Source: Rufibacter immobilis (GTDB lineage: Bacteria; Bacteroidota; Bacteroidia; Cytophagales; Hymenobacteraceae). Taken from it: a DNA stretch of 64,000 bases. The DNA lies in assembly GCF_003721565.1 (NCBI RefSeq), contig NZ_RJJE01000017.1:670636-734635 (forward strand), in the 5' to 3' direction. Every line of letters begins with the position of its first letter. Positions within the stretch are counted from its first letter, which is position 1. Shown here piece after piece: positions 24,288 to 31,891 of the stretch. Below the pieces are notes generated by a model. That model made no database searches. It was not told where the DNA came from and saw nothing but the letters and a program-made list of their open reading frames with translations. Position numbers and translations under genes: made by a program.

Positions 24288-25372
24288 GCCGAGGCTAGTC
24301 TTTGGGTTCCGTTCGTTTGCAGCCACTCATCCATGCCGCCACTCAGGCTGAACACTTCCAACGCTGAACTATGGGCAAGTAACAGCTCCGCGGCTTTGCG
24401 GCTGCGGCTTCCTTTCTGGCACATGGTCACAATGGGTAATTCTGCGGTGAGCGTAGGCGCCTGCCGCTCAAATTCAGGGAGTGGCTTCAGGAGCGCTTTC
24501 TGCAAATGCGCTAGTTCAAACTCCTGCGGTTGCCGCACATCCAATAGCAAAAAGTCTTTCTTCTGGTCAAACCAGGAGAGCAATTCTTCGGCGCTGATTT
24601 CTGCCACTGTCTGGCAAGAGGCCACTGCGTAAGAAGATTGGAGGGAAGTAATCTGCTGGTTCAGCGGGTTGGGTTTCAGTTTGATTTTGTATTGGGTCTG
24701 GTTCAGGAAGTCCAGCATAAGCAGCTGTCCTGAAAGGGTTTGTCCTATTCCAGTTAAAACTTTTACTGCTTCCAGGGCTTGTTGGCCACCCACCAGGCCC
24801 GGTACCACGCCTAATACTCCCGCCGTGTTGCAGTCCGGGATTTCCTGGGCCGAGGGCGGCGTAGGATACAGGCAGCGGTAAGTTGGACCGTTTTGGTGGT
24901 TGAACACGCTTACCTGTCCTTCAAACTGGTGCAGGGCGCCGTATACAAACGGTTTCTTCAGCAGCACACAGGCATCATTGATGAGGTACCGGGCCTCAAA
25001 GGTATCGGTGGCGTCAATGACCAGATCATAGTTTGAGATCAGCTCCAGCGCATTCTGGGGGGTGAGGTGCGTGGGGTAGGGTTGCAGTTGTACTGTAGGG
25101 TTGAGCAACGCGAGTTTCTGGGCGGCTACTTCCACTTTCAGCTGGCCTACTTCCTGGGTGCTGTACAACACTTGCCGGTGCAGGTTGCTCAGGCTGATGC
25201 GGTCACCGTCTACCATCCCAATCTTACCCACGCCCATTCCGGTGAGGTATTGGAGCACCGGCACGCCCAATCCACCGGCTCCTACCACCAGAACGCGGGC
25301 ATCCAGCAGTTTCTGTTGCGCCTCCGGCCCGAAGCCCGGCAGTTGCAGTTGGCGGCTATAGCGGTTGTCCAT
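24284..25372 (-). CDS. moeB: MoeB/ThiF-like E1 enzyme fused to rhodanese
   Basis: 362 residues. Residues ~1-240 are an E1-like adenylyltransferase (VVGAGGLGVPVLQYL, DGDRISLSNLHRQ, DATDTFEARYLIND); residues ~265-362 are a rhodanese domain with loop CQKGSRS. It should adenylate the MoaD C-terminal glycine and, through the rhodanese, supply sulfur. The paired zinc cysteines of E. coli MoeB are not kept: the first pair has become TYRC and the second pair is absent (KPNPLNQ region). Starting at ATG 25372 (MDNRYSRQLQLPGF) it overlaps the mobA end by 17 bp. Confidence 0.88.
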   Translation of the reverse strand: MDNRYSRQLQLPGFGPEAQQKLLDARVLVVGAGGLGVPVLQYLTGMGVGKIGMVDGDRISLSNLHRQVLYSTQEVGQLKVEVAAQKLALLNPTVQLQPYPTHLTPQNALELISNYDLVIDATDTFEARYLINDACVLLKKPFVYGALHQFEGQVSVFNHQNGPTYRCLYPTPPSAQEIPDCNTAGVLGVVPGLVGGQQALEAVKVLTGIGQTLSGQLLMLDFLNQTQYKIKLKPNPLNQQITSLQSSYAVASCQTVAEISAEELLSWFDQKKDFLLLDVRQPQEFELAHLQKALLKPLPEFERQAPTLTAELPIVTMCQKGSRSRKAAELLLAHSSALEVFSLSGGMDEWLQTNGTQRLASA

Positions 25373-25958
25373 GGTGCAGCTTTTGGGTGATGTAGGCAAA
25401 GTCTTCGGGGTTGTTGGCGTTGTAGAGTTCCTCGTCCTGGGCCGGATGAATCAGTTTGATGTCTGACTGGAGCAGGAATTTTCTGGGGCAGGTTTTGCCG
25501 GTTTGGCTAAAGGCCAGAGCCGGGGCATAGGCGGCGGGTTCCCAGATGGCCAGCAGCGGTTCTGGTAAGTCTGAGCCGGTGAGGGCGTAGGCCGTGGCTA
25601 TTTTCTGCGGGTCGCGTTCTTGTAGCAGTTTTTGCAGGGTCAGTTCCTGTACCAGGGGCAGATCACAGGCCACCACTAGCCAGGCAGCCTGCGGGTGCTG
25701 GAGCAGTGCACTCAAAATGCCGTTTAAAGGTCCGCGCAGTTCGTGGCTGTCCAGGAGGTAGTTTAGGTGCGGGGGTACTTCGGCTTCCTGCCCCGGGCGC
25801 AAGCTCATGAAAACCCGCGAGCACGTGCCTTGCAGCAATTGGTACAGGTACTCGCGCTGGCTTTGGCCGTGGTAGCGCAGCAGCCCTTTGTCCTGGCCCA
25901 TGCGGGAGCTTTGCCCGCCGCTCAGCACTAGTCCGTACATGGGTTTATCTGTTTGCAT
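25356..25958 (-). CDS. mobA: Molybdenum cofactor guanylyltransferase-like NTP transferase
   Basis: 200 residues. N-terminal nucleotide-binding loop GLVLSGGQSSRMGQDKGLL, then VVACDLPLV with the metal-binding Asp, and NANNPEDF near the end. By family and operon context it attaches GMP (or another nucleotide) to Mo-molybdopterin. Overlaps moaC upstream by 14 bp and moeB downstream. Confidence 0.85.
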   Translation of the reverse strand: MQTDKPMYGLVLSGGQSSRMGQDKGLLRYHGQSQREYLYQLLQGTCSRVFMSLRPGQEAEVPPHLNYLLDSHELRGPLNGILSALLQHPQAAWLVVACDLPLVQELTLQKLLQERDPQKIATAYALTGSDLPEPLLAIWEPAAYAPALAFSQTGKTCPRKFLLQSDIKLIHPAQDEELYNANNPEDFAYITQKLHHGQPL

Positions 25959-26424
25959 GGAGATCAGATTTGCCGCCTGTTTTCTCTACCAGCCTGATGT
26001 CTGAAATAGTGATGTCATGGGTGAGGGCCTTGCACATGTCATAGATGCAGAGCGCCGCCCCAGATACTCCCGTGAGCGCTTCCATCTCCACGCCGGTTTT
26101 TCCTTCGCACCGCACTAAGCAGGTAACTTTAAGTTGATTATCCTCTATAGGTTCAATCTCTACTTTGCAAGTGGACAAAGCCAGCGGGTGGCACAGCGGA
26201 ATGAGGTCAGCGGTTTTCTTGGCCGCCATTACGCCCGCAATGATAGCCGTCTGGAACACCGCGCCTTTCTTGGTAAGGAAATCCTGCTCCGTCAGTTGCG
26301 TAAAAACCGACGCGGGGAAGCGGACCAAACCTTCGGCGATGGCCGTTCTTACCGTCACCGCTTTGGGCGAGACATCTACCATGCCGGGCAGCCCATTTTC
26401 ATCTACGTGAGAGAGAGTACTCAT
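25945..26424 (-). CDS. moaC: Cyclic pyranopterin monophosphate synthase
   Basis: 159 residues. Converts the MoaA product (3',8-cyclo-GTP) to cyclic pyranopterin phosphate. Family motifs: MVDVSPKAVTVRTA, IPLCHPLALSTCKVE, GKTGVEMEALTGVS and a terminal EKTGGKSD. Separated from moaA by 195 bp with two palindromic elements. Confidence 0.95.
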   Translation of the reverse strand: MSTLSHVDENGLPGMVDVSPKAVTVRTAIAEGLVRFPASVFTQLTEQDFLTKKGAVFQTAIIAGVMAAKKTADLIPLCHPLALSTCKVEIEPIEDNQLKVTCLVRCEGKTGVEMEALTGVSGAALCIYDMCKALTHDITISDIRLVEKTGGKSDLHANR

Positions 26425-26438
26425 CTAAATTTATTTTC

Positions 26439-26476
26439 CGTTTAGCGCCTGTTTTTGAAAAATCGGCCCCTAAACG
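26439..26476. repeat. Palindromic element, mixed type (copy 15)
   Basis: CGTTTAGCGCCTG on the left, CGGCCCCTAAACG on the right: both ends symmetric, left arm with the GCG of the asymmetric type. 15 bp upstream of the moaC start. Confidence 0.85.
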
Positions 26477-26570
26477 CAAGTGGAGGATTATGTTTCACTG
26501 AGAGCGTTGCAGACTCATGGCTTCGGTTTACCAGAAATCAATGGTACGTCTGGTGCGGTTTTCAAATTTG

Positions 26571-26608
26571 CGTTTAGGGGCCGATTTTCCAAAAAGAGCC
26601 GCTAAACG
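26571..26608. repeat. Palindromic element, near-symmetric (copy 16)
   Basis: CGTTTAGGGGCCG on the left, GAGCCGCTAAACG on the right, 11 bp after the moaA stop. With copy 15 it occupies the moaA-moaC junction inside the operon. Confidence 0.85.
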
Positions 26609-26619
26609 CCGGGAACAGC

Positions 26620-27612
26620 TTACCCGCCCAGCACCGACATGGACGTGTGGATGCTCTGCGCCTGGCTGGCCTCCGCGGCAAATCCGTCTTTCGCCCTCAT
26701 GCTTACCGCCTCCAGTATTTCCTGGGTGAGTTGCTCAGTGGAGAAGCCCAGCCGAAGCAGGTCCCGCAAGTTAGTGGCCGGTGGACCGTACAGGCAGGTG
26801 CGCAGCTCGCCGGTGGCTCCCAGCCGAATGCGGTTACAGGTGCCACAGAAGGTTCTGCTGAACGAAGGAATAATCCCGAAGGACCCCACATACCCCGGCA
26901 CCCGGTAATTGACCGAGGTGGACGAGGGTTCACTCTGTAGTTTCTCCAGCGCGGGGTAATGGTCCTGCAAGTGTTGCAGAATCTCCCGGTGGCTCCACTG
27001 GGGCAGGGCAAAGGAATCGCTGCCGTTGAAGGGCATTTCCTCCAGAAAGCGCACCGCCAGCCTGTGGTTTTTGGTCAGTTCCACAAACGGCACCAGATCC
27101 TGGATGTTCTTGCCCTCGGCCACCACGCAGTTCAGTTTCACGTCAAAACCTGCTTCCAGCAGCTGAAAAATACAGGCATAGACGGCGTCAAACGTGTCGC
27201 GGCGCGTAATACGGTGAAAACGCTCGCGGTCCAGCGAATCCAGGCTGATGTTGATTTTCCGGATGCCGATTTCCTGCAAGGCGTTGATGTGTTTCTGGGT
27301 GAGCGTGCCGTTGCTGGTCACCGTGATTTCCTCCAGCCCGGGCAGTTGGCTCAGGCGCCGAAGAAACGGGATGATACCGGCCCGCACAAAGGGCTCGCCG
27401 CCCGTAATCCTGATCTTGGTCACCCCCAGCGCACAGAAAAGCGCCGAGAGTTGGTACAGTTCCTCAAAGGAGAGCAGTTCCTGGCGCGCGGCAAAGTCCA
27501 TCCCTTCCTGCGGCATGCAGTAGTAACACCTGAAATTGCAGCGGTCCGTGACCGAAAGCCGCAGGTAGGTGAGTTGTCGGCCGTATTTATCTAGTAACAA
27601 GGGTTTGCTCAT
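26620..27612 (-). CDS. moaA: GTP 3',8-cyclase (radical SAM)
   Basis: 330 residues. First step of molybdenum cofactor synthesis. Radical SAM cluster CNFRCYYC (Cys25, Cys29, Cys32) and the second C-terminal cluster CGTCNRIRLGATGELRTC. The C-terminus ends in VLGG, the conserved GG tail needed for activity. Gap of 6 bp to moaE upstream. Confidence 0.96.
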   Translation of the reverse strand: MSKPLLLDKYGRQLTYLRLSVTDRCNFRCYYCMPQEGMDFAARQELLSFEELYQLSALFCALGVTKIRITGGEPFVRAGIIPFLRRLSQLPGLEEITVTSNGTLTQKHINALQEIGIRKINISLDSLDRERFHRITRRDTFDAVYACIFQLLEAGFDVKLNCVVAEGKNIQDLVPFVELTKNHRLAVRFLEEMPFNGSDSFALPQWSHREILQHLQDHYPALEKLQSEPSSTSVNYRVPGYVGSFGIIPSFSRTFCGTCNRIRLGATGELRTCLYGPPATNLRDLLRLGFSTEQLTQEILEAVSMRAKDGFAAEASQAQSIHTSMSVLGG

Positions 27613-27618
27613 GGGCGG

Positions 27619-28029
27619 TTATGGATGGGCGTTAACCCATACGCTGTTGTCTTGGTAGTACTCTTTTTTCCAGATGGGCACGGTCTTCTTGAGTTCGTCA
27701 ATGAGAAAGCGGCAGGCGGTGAACGCGGCATCTCGGTGCGCAGAGGCCACGCCAATAATCACCACCGGCTCGCCAACGCGTTTCTCGCCCACGGCGTGCA
27801 GCATCACCAGCCGCTCCAGGGGCCATTGGGCTTGCGCGCGATCGGCTATTTTCCTCATTTCCTTCAGGGCCATGGGCGCGTAGGCCTCAAAGACTAGTTT
27901 TACTACATTTTTGCCTTTCGCGTTGTCGCGCACGGTGCCTATGAAGAGGTCTATCCCGCCCGCCGTGGGCGCTTGCAGATATTGATAGGCTTCCTGCAGG
28001 TCTACCTGGTCTACTATTCTGATCAGCAT
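27619..28029 (-). CDS. moaE: Molybdopterin synthase catalytic subunit
   Basis: 136 residues. Together with thiocarboxylated MoaD it makes molybdopterin from cyclic pyranopterin phosphate. Motifs FIGTVRDNAKGKNVVKLVFEAY, the VGEKRVGEPVVIIGVASAHR active-site stretch, and PIWKKEYYQDNSVWVN. 9 bp after moaD. Confidence 0.95.
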   Translation of the reverse strand: MLIRIVDQVDLQEAYQYLQAPTAGGIDLFIGTVRDNAKGKNVVKLVFEAYAPMALKEMRKIADRAQAQWPLERLVMLHAVGEKRVGEPVVIIGVASAHRDAAFTACRFLIDELKKTVPIWKKEYYQDNSVWVNAHP

Positions 28030-28038
28030 GGGTAAGGT

Positions 28039-28281
28039 TTAACCTCCGCTCACGGGAGGAATGAGGGCGATTTCATTTTGGGGGGACAGGGGCTGGTCGT
28101 CCATGGCGTATTCACTGTCTACGGCCACGGCCAGGGAACTGAGTTTCTTCAGTTCGGGGTAGCGGCTGGCCAGCCAGTTTTTCAGGTCCCCCACGGTGTG
28201 CAGCGTTTCTTCCCCCGGCGGAACGCGCAGGGCAGAATGGCCCACTATTTCTCTGGTAATGCCAAACAGCAAAATTTCCAT
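28039..28281 (-). CDS. moaD: Molybdopterin synthase sulfur carrier subunit
   Basis: 80 residues, ubiquitin-like fold, ending in PPVSGG with the C-terminal Gly-Gly that is adenylated by MoeB and thiocarboxylated. Start ATG 28281 (MEILLFGITREIVG); the open frame reaches 28317 without similarity. First gene of the molybdenum cofactor operon. Confidence 0.93.
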   Translation of the reverse strand: MEILLFGITREIVGHSALRVPPGEETLHTVGDLKNWLASRYPELKKLSSLAVAVDSEYAMDDQPLSPQNEIALIPPVSGG

Positions 28282-28374
28282 GGTTTCTGTCTTGTGTGGT
28301 GCTGCCCGTACAGGCAAGATTCTATAAAGCTACTTTACTTTTGCCGCACCCCCAACTTTGCCCTGCCGGATGTG

Positions 28375-28413
28375 CGTTTAGCGGCTCTTTTTCCTAAATC
28401 AGGCTTAAAACAG
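28375..28413 (+). repeat. Palindromic element, asymmetric (copy 17)
   Basis: CGTTTAGCGGCTC on the left, AGGCTTAAAACAG on the right. Confidence 0.9.
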
Positions 28414-28634
28414 CCTTGTGTACTCCGTTGGCCGGTGTCATGTTTTAAAATTTAGGGCGAAAGCACCAGATGTGCTAGTTTCTACCGCTAAACCAGAGGA
28501 AGATTTTTTCCCCAAGTGTTGATTGGCACGCGTTCAGGATCTCAAAAGCCCCAGATAACTTGTCAACGAAGTGGTGAAAGTGATAGTTTATTTATTGGTA
28601 ATAAGATGTTTGATATTAGGTACTTGACGATGTG

Positions 28635-28673
28635 CGTTTAGCGGCTATTTTTTTAGAATTTGGCCAAAACCAG
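28635..28673 (+). repeat. Palindromic element, asymmetric (copy 18)
   Basis: CGTTTAGCGGCTA on the left, TGGCCAAAACCAG on the right, ending 3 bp from the stop codon of the VLRF1-like gene. Confidence 0.85.
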
Positions 28674-28675
28674 GC

Positions 28676-29392
28676 TTAGAACTCAAACATCTCTTCTTCG
28701 TCTTCACCTTCCAGAAACACATCTGGGTCTGGGAGCAGCGTATGGATCAGCTCCTGGTGCCGGGGCTCGTAGATGAGTTCGCCGCGGAGCAGGAAACGGT
28801 TTACCTCCATTATCACCTCGTAGATGGGGGTGTGCACGTGCTTTGGAATCTTGAAGAGGCGCGGGTCGCGTTTGTCAAAGGGGGTGGGCACTTTGGAAGC
28901 ATAGAGGTAAGGGATCAGGGTTTTGGAGCAGCTCAGGGCAATGCGGTCAATCTGGTGCGCCTCAAAGTAGTCCTGTAACCTACCGTTGATGTTCTCAAAG
29001 AATTCGGCAGTCTCGCCCAGCCGCACGCGGGAACCGGCCCTTGACTTACCTTTGGTTTTCAGGTACTTGATCTGGCTCTTGCCCTGTTTCTTGCGCACCA
29101 TGTAAGACCGGTATACTTTGTGGTTCAGGTTTTTACCGTCCTCAAAATACCCCATGGCGCAGTTTCCCGCCTGGATCAAGAGCACCACGTAGTTTACCGG
29201 TTTGGTGGTAACCTCGGCCTGCGGCTGTACGGGAGGGAGGGTGAGCGGCAACCGGAAATACCATTCCTCATTGCCCTGCTCATCTAAGAAAACAAGCCGA
29301 TGCTTTTCATAGTCATAGGTGGCGGGCAAGGCCAGCTCCTGAATTTTACAGAGTAGGTCGGCGGCAATCTCCCGGGGGATGAATCGATTCAT
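28676..29392 (-). CDS. VLRF1-like (Vms1/ANKZF1-type) putative peptidyl-tRNA hydrolase
   Basis: 238 residues. Residues ~65-160 resemble the eRF1-fold release-factor domain of Vms1/ANKZF1: a strand AGNCAMGYFEDGKNLNHKVY, then RSYMVRKKQGKSQ and KSRAGSRVRLGE. This loop matches the Vms1 pattern RRKQGGSQ...SAGS.LRR, where the Gln of GSQ (here Gln107 in GKSQ) is needed to cleave the peptidyl-tRNA ester on stalled large subunits. Bacterial VLRF1 families have been proposed by sequence analysis. No zinc finger, ankyrin repeats or p97-binding part is present; the C-terminus is acidic (GEDEEEMFEF). Family assignment is mine, by motif. Confidence 0.72.
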   Translation of the reverse strand: MNRFIPREIAADLLCKIQELALPATYDYEKHRLVFLDEQGNEEWYFRLPLTLPPVQPQAEVTTKPVNYVVLLIQAGNCAMGYFEDGKNLNHKVYRSYMVRKKQGKSQIKYLKTKGKSRAGSRVRLGETAEFFENINGRLQDYFEAHQIDRIALSCSKTLIPYLYASKVPTPFDKRDPRLFKIPKHVHTPIYEVIMEVNRFLLRGELIYEPRHQELIHTLLPDPDVFLEGEDEEEMFEF

Positions 29393-29452
29393 AAAACTTT
29401 GAACGGAAAAGAAGGGCGCGGGCTTCGCTGATGTAGCTTAGGCGCCCCAAAG

Positions 29453-29460
29453 CAAAGGTA
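29453..29460 (-). promoter_or_regulatory. Candidate -7 box (TACCTTTG)
   Basis: TAnnTTTG match on the minus strand about 60 bp before the VLRF1-like gene; no TTTG at standard spacing. Confidence 0.4.
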
Positions 29461-29522
29461 ACAGCTCCTGCCAAAACCACCCCGGTTGTTTCATCCGCTA
29501 CCTCACCGGAATTTTCTCAACC

Positions 29523-30674
29523 TTACGGTTGCTTTTTCTTCTGCTTCCGCATTTTTCTTTCTTCCTTCATGCGCTGCCTAACGCCATCGTCCACTCCACG
29601 TCCGCTGGACATAGGCTCAAATGCCGACCCAGAGGTAGCCGGGGCTGGTGGGGCCGTCTTTATCTGGTACCGGTGAATGATGTTCGCGGAGTACCTCTCT
29701 GTGAAGTGAGGGAGGATCTTGTGGGAAAATTTGGCGCTCTTCGCTTTCCAGCCCACGGCCAGTTCTTGTCTGGGCCTGATGGCTGCTCTAATGGTGGCGT
29801 TCACTACTTTGCTGGGCGGGTCCATAAAGGCCATGCGGGGCGTGCCGCCGCTGTAGTTAGCCGAGTGCCCCCAGAAAGGCGTGTCCACGGCCCAGGGCTC
29901 TACCGTCACCACCTTGATGTCTTTGCTACCGCTGAGGCGCAGTTCCTGGTTAATAGCCTGGCCCAGGTGACGCACCCCCGCTTTGGTGGCTGCGTAGGAA
30001 GCATGGTAGGCCAATGGGTTTTCGCTCTCAATGGAGCCCATGTTGATGAGCGTGCCGTAGCCCTGCGTCTTGAACTGTTTGATGGCCGCGTGGCTGCCGT
30101 AAATAAAACCTTTCAGGTTGATGTCTACTATCCGTGACTGGTCTTCAATAGGAATTTCCCAAAACCGCCCAATAGCACCTACGCCCGCCATATTGATCCA
30201 GACATCAATTTTGCCGTACTGCTGCAAAGCCGCCTGCAGGAGGCGCTGAATGTCCTCGGGCTTACTGATGTCCATGGGCACCACCAGCGCCGTTCCGCCC
30301 GCCGCCCGCACCTGGTTGGCTACTTCCTCCAGCAATTCCCCTCGCCGGGCGGCCAGTACCACATTGGCTTTATAGGCACCCAACTGTTCGGCTACTCCGC
30401 GCCCGAACCCACTGGAGGCACCCACAATCACAAAAGTTTTACCCGCCACTTTTTTCTGCCCGGCAGTACCTAACTTAGAAGTTGAGCAGCTGCTTAATAA
30501 TACAGTGAACCACAGGTATAAAAACAAGAGCGTCCTCAGTCTTACCCATGAAACAAGAGCCTTGTTTTTGCTGCTCTGGCTGTAATGATTTTGTAGCGGA
30601 AATTTCCCTTTAGGAGCAGCGGCAAGGGCAGACGTGGGGCTTGGATTCAGTAATATTCTGGTCATAGTAAACAA
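29523..30674 (-). CDS. Membrane-anchored SDR oxidoreductase
   Basis: 383 residues. Residues ~46-64 are hydrophobic (LRTLLFLYLWFTVLLSSCS) with a lipobox-like LLSSC. The SDR part follows: VGASSGFGRG, NMAG (usually NNAG), catalytic Tyr and Lys in YAATKAGVRH. A C-terminal extension (residues ~285-383) ends in a basic KMRKQKKKQP tail and resembles that of the SDR at 11845-12861. The 45-residue stretch before the hydrophobic segment is unusual; no later ATG fits, so the true start is uncertain. Probably membrane-bound; substrate unknown. Confidence 0.8.
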   Translation of the reverse strand: MFTMTRILLNPSPTSALAAAPKGKFPLQNHYSQSSKNKALVSWVRLRTLLFLYLWFTVLLSSCSTSKLGTAGQKKVAGKTFVIVGASSGFGRGVAEQLGAYKANVVLAARRGELLEEVANQVRAAGGTALVVPMDISKPEDIQRLLQAALQQYGKIDVWINMAGVGAIGRFWEIPIEDQSRIVDINLKGFIYGSHAAIKQFKTQGYGTLINMGSIESENPLAYHASYAATKAGVRHLGQAINQELRLSGSKDIKVVTVEPWAVDTPFWGHSANYSGGTPRMAFMDPPSKVVNATIRAAIRPRQELAVGWKAKSAKFSHKILPHFTERYSANIIHRYQIKTAPPAPATSGSAFEPMSSGRGVDDGVRQRMKEERKMRKQKKKQP

Positions 30675-30828
30675 AACGGGGATGGAGGAAATGACTCTTT
30701 AATTACAGCTGTACCTTGGTTTTGGGAAATAGTTATACTGATTTTTCAGTCTTAATTAAGAAATACCAGAAGGCTAGCATTCGCAAGAAGAATAACTAAG
30801 TGAAAAGAGTTGAAAGTGACATTAGCCA

Positions 30829-31644
30829 TTACTTTGAAAGTCGTTGCCACACCTCATTCACCTTTCCACCCGTGCTGCTTAGGCCGCTGTGGTGCCATCT
30901 TCCGTCTTGCATGGCAAAGTTGAAGGACAAGGACATACCCACCCGGTTGTTGTCGCGGGAGAAAAACTCCAGTTGTTCTGTGTATTTCCCATTCTGGGCG
31001 GTGTAGGTGCCGCCGCCGGTTCCAAAAAAGCCGCCGGTTTGGGAGTTGAAGGCAATCCACTGGAACCGATCGGCCGTTAAGACTTTGATGGTTTTTCTGG
31101 GGCCCGGCACCATCTGGTTCATCTGTCCATCCTGGCCCTCCCTCTGGCTTATGCGCCAAGCTCCCGCCAAGGGAGAACTGGTGTTTTTTACGGGCATTTT
31201 TTCCCACGTAAGTGTTGACCCATTGTTGCCGCTTCTCATCTGGAGTTGCCACTTCCCGTTCTTCTGGGCATAGCTGCCGGTTACAGCGGTGCCTACTTTG
31301 GTGCTGTCAAAGGTATTGAACTCGTATCTGGCCGTGAACTTTCCCCCATCTAATTGGTATGTGCCGCCGTACGTGCCCAAGAATTTCTTCCCGGCTAGGT
31401 CAAACTGAGCCACGGTGAAAAAGCCATCGGCCAGAAGCAGGGCGTTCGTTGCCTGCTGTCCGTTTCGTGAGTTGCTCACCAGTTGCCAGGCTCCTTCCAG
31501 GTCAGTAGACTTGGGAGCTTGGGCAGAGGATTTTGATGGGGACAGGTGGTGGGGGCTATGCTTAGGGGCGGGAACAAACCAACCGGTTACAAGCATTGAC
31601 AGGCTCAATATTATCTGCAACAGGAAAAGTGAAAGTGTGTTCAT
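30829..31644 (-). CDS. Exported protein with two lipocalin-like repeats
   Basis: 271 residues. An N-terminal hydrophobic segment (LFLLQIILSLSMLVTGWFV) directs export. Two copies of a beta-rich module of about 100 residues follow (from LEGAWQLVSNSRNG and from LAGAWRISQREGQDG), each with F.TVAQFD/FQWIAFN, a GGTY motif, (F/L)EF and a final GKW/GRW. Similar proteins in Bacteroidota are annotated as membrane or secreted proteins of the DUF4488/lipocalin-like type. Ligand unknown. Confidence 0.75.
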   Translation of the reverse strand: MNTLSLFLLQIILSLSMLVTGWFVPAPKHSPHHLSPSKSSAQAPKSTDLEGAWQLVSNSRNGQQATNALLLADGFFTVAQFDLAGKKFLGTYGGTYQLDGGKFTARYEFNTFDSTKVGTAVTGSYAQKNGKWQLQMRSGNNGSTLTWEKMPVKNTSSPLAGAWRISQREGQDGQMNQMVPGPRKTIKVLTADRFQWIAFNSQTGGFFGTGGGTYTAQNGKYTEQLEFFSRDNNRVGMSLSFNFAMQDGRWHHSGLSSTGGKVNEVWQRLSK

Positions 31645-31891
31645 CGGCTGACGTTTTTAAGGTTGTTGATGCGCTTGGTGCATTTCATTTCTACTACGGA
31701 ATCTGATGGCGTGCAGGTGTTGCAAGTTGTTGGTAGAGTACGGTTTGTAACAGGAGCAAGACAGACAGAAAAACAAGTAAAACCTTCTAGTAGAAAAATT
31801 TTCCTTACTTTAGCATAGAATGGGAAGCGCGAGCCTCCAAAGAAATGGCTTCCTCCAAGGCTTTTAAGCGATTACTGGTAACTCAATATTC

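Larger units (their letters stand above)
28282..28675. other. Intergenic region upstream of the moa operon
   Basis: About 390 bp. It holds palindromic copies 17 and 18 and presumably the moaD promoter, which I could not define (TAGCTTTA on the minus strand near 28327 is only a near match to TAnnTTTG). No gene and no molybdenum-cofactor riboswitch-like structure was recognised. Confidence 0.5.

Noticed and set aside
28336-28343. TACTTTTG, a perfect TAnnTTTG match on the plus strand
   Set aside because: No gene follows on the plus strand and no -33 element is visible; chance match or unknown small RNA cannot be separated.
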